Source: Calothrix sp. PCC 6303 (GTDB taxonomy: Bacteria; Cyanobacteriota; Cyanobacteriia; Cyanobacteriales; Nostocaceae). From it: a stretch of 64,000 nucleotides of DNA. Numbering within the stretch: position 1 is the first letter of the stretch; each line of letters opens with the position of its first letter. Made by a program: the position numbers and the translations under genes. The stretch covers positions 3,038,001 to 3,102,000 of the forward strand of contig NC_019751.1 of NCBI RefSeq assembly GCF_000317435.1. Reading direction: 5' to 3'. Of this stretch, positions 1 to 8,184 are shown in pieces. The notes beneath the pieces are model-generated. The model did no database searches. It was not told the origin of the DNA and worked only from the letters and a program-made list of their open reading frames with translations.

Positions 1-77
1 CGATGGCATTTAGTTCTGTTTCTGTACTTACAAATGCTCTACGTCTGCGTAATTTTAAACCCAAGGTAATTGCATAA
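1..77 (+). CDS. C-terminal end of a copper-type P1B ATPase (partial)
   Basis: The window opens inside a reading frame (codons from base 3) that stops with TAA at 75-77. The 24 visible residues begin AMAFSSVSVLTN followed by ALRLRNFKP. This matches the last transmembrane helix of CopA-type heavy-metal P1B ATPases, which normally end in AMAxSSxSVxxNALRLR. Such pumps export Cu(I) across the inner or thylakoid membrane at the cost of ATP. Nearly all of the protein lies to the left, so the CPC motif and phosphorylation site cannot be checked. It ends 14 bases before the cupredoxin gene, so the two are probably co-transcribed. Confidence 0.75.
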   Translation, partial: MAFSSVSVLTNALRLRNFKPKVIA

Positions 78-91
78 ATAGGGGGTGGGAT

Positions 92-607
92 ATGTTAATT
101 AAAAAGGTAATTCTTGGTAGTTTTCTCAGTTTGGGATTACTAATTAGTGGGGAAGAAATACTAGCACAAAATACTCATGAAATGCCACACAGTAAAAATT
201 CACAGACAACTGAGTTTCAGCGTATCGAACAACAATTATGGGTAAAAGCTGCCGTGACAGCAGGAGGTTTGGGATTAATTGGATTGAATTTGTGGTGGTT
301 TTTGTTAAGTAAAGCAAAGTCCCAAAAAGCAACATCATCTAATGGTATTCAAGAAGTTACAATTACAGTAGATGGTGGTTATGAACCTAGTCGAGTAGTG
401 CTCAATGTAGGTCAAAGGGTTCGTCTCAACTTTCTACGTAATGATCCTAGCAGTTGTTTAGAAAAAGTCGTTTTCCCTGATTTTCATATTGCCCAAGACT
501 TGCAACTTAATCAAACCACACCAATCGAGTTTACACCTGAAAAAACAGGTGAGTATACCTTTGCTTGTGGAATGAATATGTTTCGTGGTGTTGTGGAAGT
601 GAGGTAG
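92..607 (+). CDS. membrane-anchored cupredoxin-domain protein
   Basis: A 171-residue protein. An N-terminal signal or membrane segment (about residues 1-25) precedes a His/Met-bearing stretch (THEMPHS). A second hydrophobic helix lies at about residues 52-73 and a cupredoxin-like beta domain at about 85-171. Candidate metal ligands are the Cys and His in SSCLEKVVFPDFH and the Cys and Met residues in FACGMNMFRG, near the usual position of the type-1 copper ligand loop. The family is often linked to copper ATPases. Here the gene follows the ATPase tail by 14 bp, with a purine-rich GGGGGTGGGA before the ATG. I infer a periplasmic or luminal copper-binding partner of the ATPase; electron transfer is an alternative. 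No intact blue-copper motif could be confirmed by eye. Confidence 0.75.
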   Translation: MLIKKVILGSFLSLGLLISGEEILAQNTHEMPHSKNSQTTEFQRIEQQLWVKAAVTAGGLGLIGLNLWWFLLSKAKSQKATSSNGIQEVTITVDGGYEPSRVVLNVGQRVRLNFLRNDPSSCLEKVVFPDFHIAQDLQLNQTTPIEFTPEKTGEYTFACGMNMFRGVVEVR

Positions 608-638
608 TAGAAAAATAAGTCATAGAGGATTTAGAATT

Positions 639-1259
639 ATGGGATTTTATTCACAAGTAATTTTACCGCGTCTTCTGGATTGGAGTTTATCAGACCCAAC
701 TTTCGGAGAATATCGTCAGGAATTACTTACAGATGTCAAAGGAGAAGTTCTAGAAATTGGTTTTGGAACTGGATTAAATCTCGCATTCTATCCTCCACAA
801 ATTCAGAAAATCACCACTATAGATATAAATCCTGGGATGAATGCTTTTGCAAAAAAGCGTATTAGTGAATCAAATATAACAGTTAAGCAATTAATGCTAT
901 CAAGTGAAAATTTATCAATACTAAATAATACTTTTGATAGCGTTGTCAGCACTTTTACATTATGTAGTATTGCAAATGTAAAGCAAGCACTTCAAGAAAT
1001 TTACCGCATCCTCAAGCCAGGTGGTAGGTTTTTCTTTTTAGAACATGGGTTAAGCGATAAACATAACATCCAGGTTTGGCAAAATAGACTAACACCAATT
1101 CAAAAAGTTATCGGAGATGGATGTCATCTCAATCGAAATATTCGGGAGTTGATAGAAGAGCAATTTGATGAGGTTGAACTTCAGGAATTTACACCTGAAA
1201 AAATGTCAGATATTATCGCTCATCTATATAAAGGAATCGCAACTAAGAGTGCAACATGA
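639..1259 (+). CDS. class I SAM-dependent methyltransferase
   Basis: A 206-residue protein with a Rossmann methyltransferase fold. Motif I is VLEIGFGTGLNL (about residues 46-57), the acidic residue after strand 2 is in TTIDINPGM, and a post-motif reads LKPGGRFFFLEHG. The overall shape resembles the UbiE/TMT1-type family that methylates small thiols, lipids or quinones. No substrate can be read from the sequence. It starts 31 bp after the cupredoxin gene on the same strand and 130 bp before the MerR gene, which suggests one metal-response operon. Methylation of a toxic metal or metalloid is possible but is only an inference from context. Confidence 0.75.
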   Translation: MGFYSQVILPRLLDWSLSDPTFGEYRQELLTDVKGEVLEIGFGTGLNLAFYPPQIQKITTIDINPGMNAFAKKRISESNITVKQLMLSSENLSILNNTFDSVVSTFTLCSIANVKQALQEIYRILKPGGRFFFLEHGLSDKHNIQVWQNRLTPIQKVIGDGCHLNRNIRELIEEQFDEVELQEFTPEKMSDIIAHLYKGIATKSAT

Positions 1260-1389
1260 ATAATATGGATAAAAATGGCAAGTGTTCAACAATTAAAAGT
1301 AAATACTTTGATGTTCAGTTTTAACCCTCTAATTAACTAGAGAGTTGATGCTCAAGAAAGTAAAAGATTTAGCGAGGGGAATATTAAAT

Positions 1390-1803
1390 ATGTTGCTCAA
1401 AGAACAAGGAAAACAAATTGGTGTTGTTGCCAAAGAAAGCGGTGTACCGATTAAAACTATTCGCTACTATGAGGAATTAGGTTTACTTCACTCATCAGGT
1501 AGAACCGAAGGTGGATTTAGATTATTTACCTCGGATGTTTTGTCTCGCTTACACTTTATCAAACGTGCCCAAAGTCTGGGATTAAGCTTATCAGAAATTA
1601 AGGAATTTTTACAAGTTCACGACCAAGGAAAACTACCTTGCGATCGCATAAAAGCTAGATTGCAAGATAAGGTAGCAGTTATTGAAAAACAAATCCGAGA
1701 AATGACGATTTTTAAGCAAGAGCTAGAAGGGCTAATATCAGGTTGGGAACTTGTGTCTGATAATTCCGAAAATGTAATTTGTCCTATTATTGAAAAAGCC
1801 TAA
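1390..1803 (+). CDS. MerR-family heavy-metal-responsive regulator
   Basis: MerR family: a winged helix-turn-helix (IGVVAKESGVPIKTIRYYEELGLL), a second DNA-binding helix pair and a long dimerisation helix. Two Cys residues sit where metal-sensing MerR proteins carry ligands: LPCDRIK at the start of the dimerisation helix and VICPIIE near the C-terminus. This fits a soft-metal sensor of the CueR/ZntR/PbrR kind that activates a promoter by DNA distortion. In-frame starts also exist at 1345 (TTG) and 1348 (ATG). I prefer the ATG at 1390 because GAGGGG lies about 10 bases upstream and this gives the usual short leader before the HTH. It probably controls the ATPase-cupredoxin operon, since it lies just downstream of it. 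Confidence 0.8.
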   Translation: MLLKEQGKQIGVVAKESGVPIKTIRYYEELGLLHSSGRTEGGFRLFTSDVLSRLHFIKRAQSLGLSLSEIKEFLQVHDQGKLPCDRIKARLQDKVAVIEKQIREMTIFKQELEGLISGWELVSDNSENVICPIIEKA

Positions 1804-1938
1804 TCTAGAGCAACATTTCCCTTGATTTAATTGTGTTTTAAAGTAATTGTCTCAAGTCATAGCGGATATTTAGCATTCCATCATTTTTAGTTTTTAATCC
1901 TATTGATAAGTTTTAAACTGTAATTTTAAATTAGATTA

Positions 1939-1968
1939 GTATTCATAATAAATAGCTATTATGAATAC
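1939..1968. terminator. hairpin between convergent genes
   Basis: A perfect 12-bp inverted repeat (GTATTCATAATA and TATTATGAATAC) with a 6-base loop lies between the 3' ends of the rightward MerR gene and the leftward lipoprotein gene. It is AT-rich and has no long T-run, so it is a plausible but weak bidirectional terminator. Confidence 0.35.
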
Positions 1969-2003
1969 AATTATAACACTCAAATTAGGATAAATTAATG
2001 AAA

Positions 2004-2525
2004 CTACTGATTAAAGTTAAATCGACCGCTTACTTTTTCACCTCCAATATCAGCAGTAACTTTCATTTGATATTGACCTACGACATTTCCGGATAGTATA
2101 TTAGTGTAATTTTTCTCCTTCGCATCATATTTTAAATCTAGATTTTTCTGAGTTCCATCAGGTAGTTGAAGTTGTGCTGTAACTTTCGCATTTGTTATAG
2201 GTTCGTGCTTTTCTCCCTTTTGCACATGCAAATGCAGATGTGTTTCTTTTTCTGCTTTTTCTGCGATTAACTCTAAATGATATTGACCAGATTCTACGAC
2301 TTGACCACCATGAGAGTGTTCTTTACCTTCCTCATGTTTATCTCCTTCTTTTTTTGATGCAACATCTGATTTTGGAGTCTCGCTTTTCGAGGTTGTATCG
2401 GTGGCAGTTTTCGCAACTTCTGTTTTCTCGCTGGAAGCGCTTTCTTGAGTTCCACCACTGCAAGCACCTAAAAATAGTAGACCCGTACTCGCTAAAATAA
2501 CGAAGCCGAATTTGAGATATTTCAT
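2004..2525 (-). CDS. His-rich periplasmic lipoprotein of the metal island
   Basis: A lipoprotein signal peptide (MKYLKFGFVILASTGLLF) ends in the lipobox LGAC. A low-complexity Ser/Thr/Lys linker follows, then a His/Glu-rich stretch (HEEGKEHSHGG) at about residue 70. The C-terminal half is a beta-rich domain with alternating His (THLHLHVQKGEKHE). The start is fixed by GAGGAG six bases before the ATG at 2525; an upstream in-frame GTG would overlap this ribosome site. The tandem AATTTCAT operator lies about 41 bases upstream, so it belongs to the same regulon as the efflux genes. I infer metal binding or sensing in the periplasm. I do not recognise the family, and the role as a metal buffer is an inference from composition and context. 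Confidence 0.7.
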   Translation of the reverse strand: MKYLKFGFVILASTGLLFLGACSGGTQESASSEKTEVAKTATDTTSKSETPKSDVASKKEGDKHEEGKEHSHGGQVVESGQYHLELIAEKAEKETHLHLHVQKGEKHEPITNAKVTAQLQLPDGTQKNLDLKYDAKEKNYTNILSGNVVGQYQMKVTADIGGEKVSGRFNFNQ

Positions 2526-2565
2526 TTCTTTACTCCTCACTAATATAATTTAGGATGACAGCAGG

Positions 2566-2587
2566 GGATGAAATTAGGATGAAATTT
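2566..2587 (-). promoter_or_regulatory. tandem AATTTCAT operator upstream of the lipoprotein gene
   Basis: On the minus strand two AATTTCAT units occur 11 bp apart (ATGAAATT on the plus strand at 2568-2575 and 2579-2586). A TATATT-like -10 box lies about 20 bases downstream, then the ribosome site and ATG. The direct repeat occupies the place of a -35 element, as expected for an activator of the OmpR/PhoB class. Confidence 0.7.
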
Positions 2588-2673
2588 TGAGATTTTGAAT
2601 AAAAAAGTTTTATCATAATTAATTGTAGTCTCTAGGGAAAAGTATCGTAGGTACAGCAAGTTTTTCCAAATTG

Positions 2674-2745
2674 TTATAGCTCGCTAAATCCTACAGAGTC
2701 GAGTAAAGCACCAACTAAAATTAATTTGGTTGAAGTCTCCTCCAT
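2674..2745 (-). CDS. possible 23-residue small protein
   Basis: A short reading frame starts METSTK-like (MEETSTKLILVGALL) and ends GFSEL. An AGAGG ribosome site lies 8 bases before its ATG. The frame stays open upstream to about 2800 and stops cleanly. It sits in the roughly 320-bp space between the lipoprotein gene and the DUF202 gene. No family is recognised and it may be chance. The rest of the 2588-2846 stretch shows nothing I can name. Confidence 0.2.
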   Translation of the reverse strand: MEETSTKLILVGALLDSVGFSEL

Positions 2746-2846
2746 TTGAGCAACCTCTTGACTTTCGTTTGTGATTACACTGTAGAAAGTAAAAAGAAGA
2801 ATTAGAGAACATTTATTTAATTGATATTAAATCAAAAAAAAATCAA

Positions 2847-3287
2847 ATGCCGAATATCGATCGTCAACGAGAACATCAAGCTAACGAGCGTACATTCCTT
2901 GCTTGGTTGCGTACTTCCATAGCATTAATTGGCTTTGGTTTTGCCATTGCTCGTTTTGGTATATTCTTACGTCAACTAAATACTGCTATTACTCAAACTG
3001 CTATTACTCAACAGGAAGTTTCTGCTCATCCTTTTTTCAACTCAGAAAATTTGGGTCTGGCTCTGGTACTGTTTGGTATTGCTGCGATCGCTTTGGCAGC
3101 ATGGCGCTACAACCAAGTTTATTGGCAAATCGAACGGGGAAATTATCAACCTAGCCGTTTGATGGTTTGGATAATGACTGGGGTTGTGATGGTTTTGGGT
3201 ATTTTGAGCATTCCTTTACTACTTTGGCGAAATCACGTATCTCCATCTAGCATCAAAAATCAACCCCAATCCCTTCACCTACATTAA
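2847..3287 (+). CDS. DUF202 (YidH-like) small membrane protein
   Basis: A 146-residue protein. Its N-terminus (RQREHQANERTFLAWLRTSIALIGFGFAIARF) is the signature of the DUF202/YidH family: a short polar helix with ANERTFLAWLRT followed by three membrane helices (about 20-40, 65-85 and 103-125). Biochemical function is unknown; members are small inner-membrane proteins often found next to transport genes. It is transcribed away from the lipoprotein gene and towards the MFS gene. No copy of the metal-island operator points at it, so its membership in the regulon is unproven. Confidence 0.8.
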   Translation: MPNIDRQREHQANERTFLAWLRTSIALIGFGFAIARFGIFLRQLNTAITQTAITQQEVSAHPFFNSENLGLALVLFGIAAIALAAWRYNQVYWQIERGNYQPSRLMVWIMTGVVMVLGILSIPLLLWRNHVSPSSIKNQPQSLHLH

Positions 3288-3336
3288 TTTTCGCGTAAGT
3301 CTATCCTTTGACACATAACAGTTGTGGCGAAACTTT

Positions 3337-4719
3337 TTAATGAATGTGATGATGATGAACATCATGATGATGAGGATGACTGTGGGAAACAATCATTGTG
3401 TGTTCGTGAAGATGAGTATGAGGTTCACTCAATAATATCTCTCCATCATGTTCGTGTTGATGGTGTTCGTCGTGAATATGCTTGTGTTCGTGCAAAATCG
3501 GATAATGTAAATGTTCGTGAGAATGTGGTGAGAGGGCAATTTGGGCTATAACTAGTAAAGCAAAGCCGATTAAAGCACCATAGAAAAATTCAACTTCAGC
3601 AAAATTACTCCCCAACCAACCTGCCAAAGGATAAGATATTACCCACCACAAATGACTCCAAGCAAAATGAGCGCCATAAACTCGTCCTTGGGCATCTGTA
3701 GGAATACGGTCGGCAATCAATGTTTGCGTAGGTAAGTTGACACAGCTTTGCCCAATTCCCGCTAATAACCATAACATCATCAATACTGGTAAATTTGCAT
3801 AATTTGCAGGCAATAAAGCCAGGGTTATCAGCCCCGCACCAAAAACTATAATACTTGTTCTTGTGAATCGTTGAGCAAAAGTACCAACAATTACAGCTGC
3901 AACTGTCGCCCCGATGCCAAAGGCAGCCATGACCCAACCATACTGCATATTCCCAAATTTCAGCGTCCCTTGAACGTAGCCAACAGTATTAACTAAAATC
4001 TGTGCTCCAGCTATTGATGCAACCAACTGCATAAATAAGGCATAGCGAATATAAGCATCATTAAATAAGCTAGTTGTACCATTTCTAACATCGCGCCAAG
4101 TTCGACCTCGCGTACTTAATGATTGGTTCGACTGGACTTTTAACTGACCAGGTAGCGTAAAAATTAATACTCCCGCAATCAGAAAACTCAACGCATCCAG
4201 AAAGAAAACCTGTCTGGCTCCTATTATCCCTGCAATACTTCCAGCGATACCAGGACCAAGGACACCCAGTAATTGGTAGGTCGCGCTAGAAAGTGCGATC
4301 GCTTGCGGGTAATCATCCTGTCCAGTCACTAGGGGAATTGTGGCTTGATAGGTTGGTGTAAAAAAGGCATTAAAAACATTTAGCGTAAATATGAGTATAT
4401 AAAGTTGCCATACTTGAGTCACAAAAGGTAACAATCCCACAATCACCATACGGATAATGTGGGTTACTACCATGATTTTTTTGCGATCGAAGCGATCGGC
4501 AAATGCTCCAGCGATGGGTGCAAGTAACACAAATGCGGTCACACGGAGGGTTAAAGCGACTGAAAGCACCACTGCGGACTGTTCTTTTGCCAACTCAAAG
4601 GCAACCAAAGCCAGACCAACCCAAGTCAGTGCATCACCCAAAAGGCTTGTGGTTTGGGCTGCGTAAAGTCTTGCAAATATAGGGTTTCTCAGACTACGAA
4701 ACAAGGTAAAGTTATTCAT
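3337..4719 (-). CDS. MFS exporter with a His-rich C-terminal tail (NrsD-like)
   Basis: A 460-residue major facilitator with twelve predicted helices; the loop FADRFDRKK after helix 2 is the MFS motif A (GxxxDRxxRR type). The last 64 residues form a cytoplasmic tail containing 26 histidines, ending in a cluster PHHHDVHHHHIH. Exporters of this shape include the nickel permease NrsD of Synechocystis, which also carries a His-rich tail and follows an RND pump gene. Here the gene lies 101 bp downstream of the RND pump on the same strand with no operator of its own, so it is probably read from the pump promoter. Export of Ni, Co, Zn or Cu from the cytoplasm is inferred; the tail may bind or sense the metal. 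A drug exporter with an acquired His tail is the alternative. Confidence 0.8.
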   Translation of the reverse strand: MNNFTLFRSLRNPIFARLYAAQTTSLLGDALTWVGLALVAFELAKEQSAVVLSVALTLRVTAFVLLAPIAGAFADRFDRKKIMVVTHIIRMVIVGLLPFVTQVWQLYILIFTLNVFNAFFTPTYQATIPLVTGQDDYPQAIALSSATYQLLGVLGPGIAGSIAGIIGARQVFFLDALSFLIAGVLIFTLPGQLKVQSNQSLSTRGRTWRDVRNGTTSLFNDAYIRYALFMQLVASIAGAQILVNTVGYVQGTLKFGNMQYGWVMAAFGIGATVAAVIVGTFAQRFTRTSIIVFGAGLITLALLPANYANLPVLMMLWLLAGIGQSCVNLPTQTLIADRIPTDAQGRVYGAHFAWSHLWWVISYPLAGWLGSNFAEVEFFYGALIGFALLVIAQIALSPHSHEHLHYPILHEHKHIHDEHHQHEHDGEILLSEPHTHLHEHTMIVSHSHPHHHDVHHHHIH

Positions 4720-4820
4720 TCACAATCAAATCATTTATTCAAAGCTAGCAAAAGTAACAAGGCTAAATTTTGGTATTAATCTGGATAAATCAATTTTCTA
4801 AGATCGCCAATCTAAATATT

Positions 4821-7800
4821 TTACATGTGCAGAAAAAATTGCTCCTCTTTCTGTTCAATTTCTTTCTGCCTCTTCGGAAATAAATTCTTACCAAACTTGG
4901 CATAGAAAGCAGGTAAAACAAGCAAAGTTATCGCTGTAGAAGAAAACAAACCACCAAACACAACTATTGATAAAGGTTGCAAAAGTTCTTGTCCGGGACC
5001 ACCTTGTAGTACCATTGGTGCTAAACCCAACGCTGAAGTTAAGGCTGTCATCAAAATTGCATTGAGTCGTTCCATTGACCCTTTGACAATAATATCTTTC
5101 AACGCGATTCCTTCGGCATATTTACTATTGTAATTATCCACCAATAATAAACCGTTGCGAGTTGCTACCCCAAACAAGGAAACAAAACCAACTAAAGATG
5201 CAACGGAAATTACTCCACCTGTTAAAGCTACGGCAATTACACCACCAACTAAACCAATCGGCAAGTTAATCATAATCATCGCCGTAGAAGCAATAGATTT
5301 AACCGAAAGATACATAATTACCGTAATGGCAATAAACGCGATTATACTAAAAACGAGAATATTTTGTGTTGCCCGTTCTTCAGCTTCAAATTGACCTGCG
5401 TATTGAATAAAGTAACCTGGAGTAACTTGAACATTACGTTTAACTTTAGCTTCGATTTCATTTACAATCGAGCGTAAATCCCGACCTTTGGCATTTGCCG
5501 AAACGACTATCAAACGGGATACATTTTCCCGATTAATTGTATTTGGTCCCTTACCCTCATCAATTTTAGCAACGCTACCCAAAGGAATTTTTTGTCCATC
5601 GGGAGTATCAATCAATAAATTACGAATTGTTTCTAAATTTTGTCTTGCTTCGGGTTTAAACCAGACAATTAAGGGAAAAGATTGTTGATTTTCTAGAACT
5701 TGAGAAACAACTTTACCGTTGAGTGCAGTTTCGATTGTATCGGCTAAATCTCCTACAGTCTGACCATAGCGACTTGCTGCATCACGGTCGAATTTGATTT
5801 GAATTTGTGGTACAGGAAGCTGTGGTTCGAGTTGCAAATCAATTACACCATTAACTGTTGCCATTTGCTCTTCTACTTGCTGTCCAATTTTCCGTAATTC
5901 TCCTAAATCAGAACCAAATATTTTCACAGCTATGGAACTCCGCACCCCAGATAAAACTTCATCCATTCGGTGGGATAAAAATCCACCAATATTAGTTGCT
6001 GCACCTGGTATTTTCTCAAATGCTTTCCGCATTACTTCCAAAGATTTTTCACGCTTTTGCATTCCTTCCTTGCTTAATTCAATATCAAGGTGAGCCACAT
6101 TTACACCCGCAGCTTCTGAATCTCCTGAAGCACGTCCGGAACGTGTTTGAATAAACTTAAATCGGGAATCATTTTTTAATGCTTCTTCGATCACATAACC
6201 AGCTTTTGTACTAGCTTCAAGAGAACCTGTTGGGTAGGAAATCAAGGTATTTACCATTGTTTGTTCTTGAAATTCTGGTAAAAATGCCCTACCAAATGAA
6301 GGAATAACCACAATTGATGCGACGGTTAAAACTGTAGCAACACCCACAATTAATAATGGATTTCTCATCGAAAAATTTAAGCATGATGCATAAATTCTCT
6401 TACAAAATCTTGCTAACCAAGGTTCTCGTTGAGTTACTTTTAGATTCGGTAATAAAATTGCACATAAAGCTGGAGAAATTAATAAAGACTCCAAGCTAGA
6501 AATTACAACTACTACCAAATAGGAAATACCCATTGGTGTAAAAATTCTGCCTTCAATTCCCGGTAAGGTAAAAATCGGCGAAAAAACAATAATCCCGATA
6601 ATTGTGGCACCAATTAATGAATCCCGCACCTCTTGCGAACCTTCAAAAATTATTTCTAATGGGGATAAGGGATTTTCTGAAGTTTTATTTTCTCTTAGTC
6701 GTCGATAAGTATTTTCACCATAGACAATTGCGTCATCAATTGCAGTACCAATAGCAACCGCTAAACCTCCCAAAGTCATTGTATTTAATCCAATTCCTAA
6801 CCAGGAAAGTGCGAGTAATCCAAATAGTAACGTCAGGAAAAAGTCAAGTAAACATACTGTTAATGTCCGCCAATTCATCAAAAAAGGAATCAGAACTATC
6901 GCCGCGATAATACTACCTTGAATTAAAGACGATCGCACGTTATCAACAGAAGATTCAATATAACTATCTTGGCGAAATGTAGTCGTAACTTTAATATTTT
7001 TTGGCAATCCCGCTTTGATTTCTCCTACCGCTTTTTCTACGGCACGGGAGACAGTCGGAGTGTCAACTGTTGGCTGTTTATTCACCATAACAATAATTGC
7101 GGGTTTGCCATTAAAACTGCCATCACCCCGTTTGATTGCTGCTCCAATTTGGACATCAGCAACATCTTCTAATCTTACTGGAACGCCTTTGCGAGAAATA
7201 ATTGTGGATTTCTTCAGGTCTTCAATTGATTCAATTCTGCCGATACCTCGAATCAATTTCTCTGTATCTGCTGTAATAAAAAAGCCACCAGGGGCGTTGA
7301 CATTAGCTTTTTGAGTCGCTTGGGTAACTTGTTCTAAGGTAATATTAAATGCTGCTAATTTTACTGGGTCAACTAATACCTGAAATTGCCGCTCATCACC
7401 ACCAAAAGTTAACACTTGACTCACACCAGGAACAGCTAAAAGGCGATTTGTGACTTGCCAATCAACGATTCGACGAGCTTCCATGAGGGAATTAGGGGTT
7501 GAACCACTGGAAGAATTCTTTCCTTCTTCAACAGTAAAAGCATACTGAACAACTAAACCTACCGGGGAAGTGGTGGGAGATATCTGCGGAGTTTCTACCC
7601 CTGGTGGTAGCTTGCTTGTGGCTTGTTGTAGTCGTTCGGTGACTAACTGACGAGCTTGGTATATCTCAGTATTCTGGTTAAATATGACTCTCACCGCCGA
7701 AATTCCTGCCGCACTCGAAGAACGGACTGCGGTGACTCCCGGTGTGCCATTAATTGCACTTTCAATTGGTAAAGTTACTAAGGATTCTACTTCCTCCGGT

Positions 7801-7970
7801 GCAAGTCCTGGTGCTTCAGCTTGGATTTCTACTTGCGGTGGGGCAAAAGCTGGTAGCACATCCAAGGACATTTGAGGGATGATGTAGAATGTCCAAAAGG
7901 AAACAAGAACTGTAGCTAATACAACTAGCCAACGTCGATCGATTACCCACCTTACAATGTTACTGAGCAT
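4821..7970 (-). CDS. heavy-metal RND efflux pump, CusA/CzcA/NrsA type
   Basis: A 1049-residue inner-membrane RND pump, full length for the HME subfamily. It has an N-terminal helix, a large periplasmic porter loop, helices 2-6, a second porter loop and helices 8-12. HME-type segments include LDVLPAFAPPQVEIQAEAPGL near the N-terminus and EVLSGVRSSIAVKIFG before the second porter domain. TM4, which relays protons, carries AIGTAIDDAIVYGEN at about residue 405. This acidic pattern differs from my recollection of both the classic CzcA and CusA signatures, so the metal cannot be read off. The start is the ATG at 7970; an in-frame extension to 8021 lacks a good ribosome site. A tandem operator lies about 83 bases upstream. 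The adaptor gene is 2.3 kb away instead of adjacent. Confidence 0.9.
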   Translation of the reverse strand: MLSNIVRWVIDRRWLVVLATVLVSFWTFYIIPQMSLDVLPAFAPPQVEIQAEAPGLAPEEVESLVTLPIESAINGTPGVTAVRSSSAAGISAVRVIFNQNTEIYQARQLVTERLQQATSKLPPGVETPQISPTTSPVGLVVQYAFTVEEGKNSSSGSTPNSLMEARRIVDWQVTNRLLAVPGVSQVLTFGGDERQFQVLVDPVKLAAFNITLEQVTQATQKANVNAPGGFFITADTEKLIRGIGRIESIEDLKKSTIISRKGVPVRLEDVADVQIGAAIKRGDGSFNGKPAIIVMVNKQPTVDTPTVSRAVEKAVGEIKAGLPKNIKVTTTFRQDSYIESSVDNVRSSLIQGSIIAAIVLIPFLMNWRTLTVCLLDFFLTLLFGLLALSWLGIGLNTMTLGGLAVAIGTAIDDAIVYGENTYRRLRENKTSENPLSPLEIIFEGSQEVRDSLIGATIIGIIVFSPIFTLPGIEGRIFTPMGISYLVVVVISSLESLLISPALCAILLPNLKVTQREPWLARFCKRIYASCLNFSMRNPLLIVGVATVLTVASIVVIPSFGRAFLPEFQEQTMVNTLISYPTGSLEASTKAGYVIEEALKNDSRFKFIQTRSGRASGDSEAAGVNVAHLDIELSKEGMQKREKSLEVMRKAFEKIPGAATNIGGFLSHRMDEVLSGVRSSIAVKIFGSDLGELRKIGQQVEEQMATVNGVIDLQLEPQLPVPQIQIKFDRDAASRYGQTVGDLADTIETALNGKVVSQVLENQQSFPLIVWFKPEARQNLETIRNLLIDTPDGQKIPLGSVAKIDEGKGPNTINRENVSRLIVVSANAKGRDLRSIVNEIEAKVKRNVQVTPGYFIQYAGQFEAEERATQNILVFSIIAFIAITVIMYLSVKSIASTAMIMINLPIGLVGGVIAVALTGGVISVASLVGFVSLFGVATRNGLLLVDNYNSKYAEGIALKDIIVKGSMERLNAILMTALTSALGLAPMVLQGGPGQELLQPLSIVVFGGLFSSTAITLLVLPAFYAKFGKNLFPKRQKEIEQKEEQFFLHM

Positions 7971-8051
7971 TATTTTTATGTATTTTAGCTGGGATAGTAG
8001 CTTGGTATATGCTGTTTGCAATTAGCTACTATATTTAATGTCCCAGACCAA

Positions 8052-8072
8052 GATGAAATCAGGATGAAATTT
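8052..8072 (-). promoter_or_regulatory. tandem operator upstream of the RND pump
   Basis: Plus-strand units ATGAAATC (8053-8060) and ATGAAATT (8064-8071) are spaced by 11 bp. In pump orientation they read as TTTCAT repeats followed about 19 bases later by a TATAGT -10 box. This is the same arrangement as at the six other metal-island promoters. Confidence 0.65.
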
Positions 8073-8184
8073 GTGTAATTTATGTTGCTGAGTGATAAGT
8101 TTAAGGAGGATTTTAATTTTTTGTGCATAAGAATTAAATGTACGTTAATATACTCAAGATTAAGTATGTTAGACCCTCAAAGCT

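Noticed and set aside
3324-3551. Asp/His-rich open frame on the plus strand
   Set aside because: It is the antisense of the His-rich tail of the MFS exporter; the acidic composition is the complement of CAT/CAC codons.
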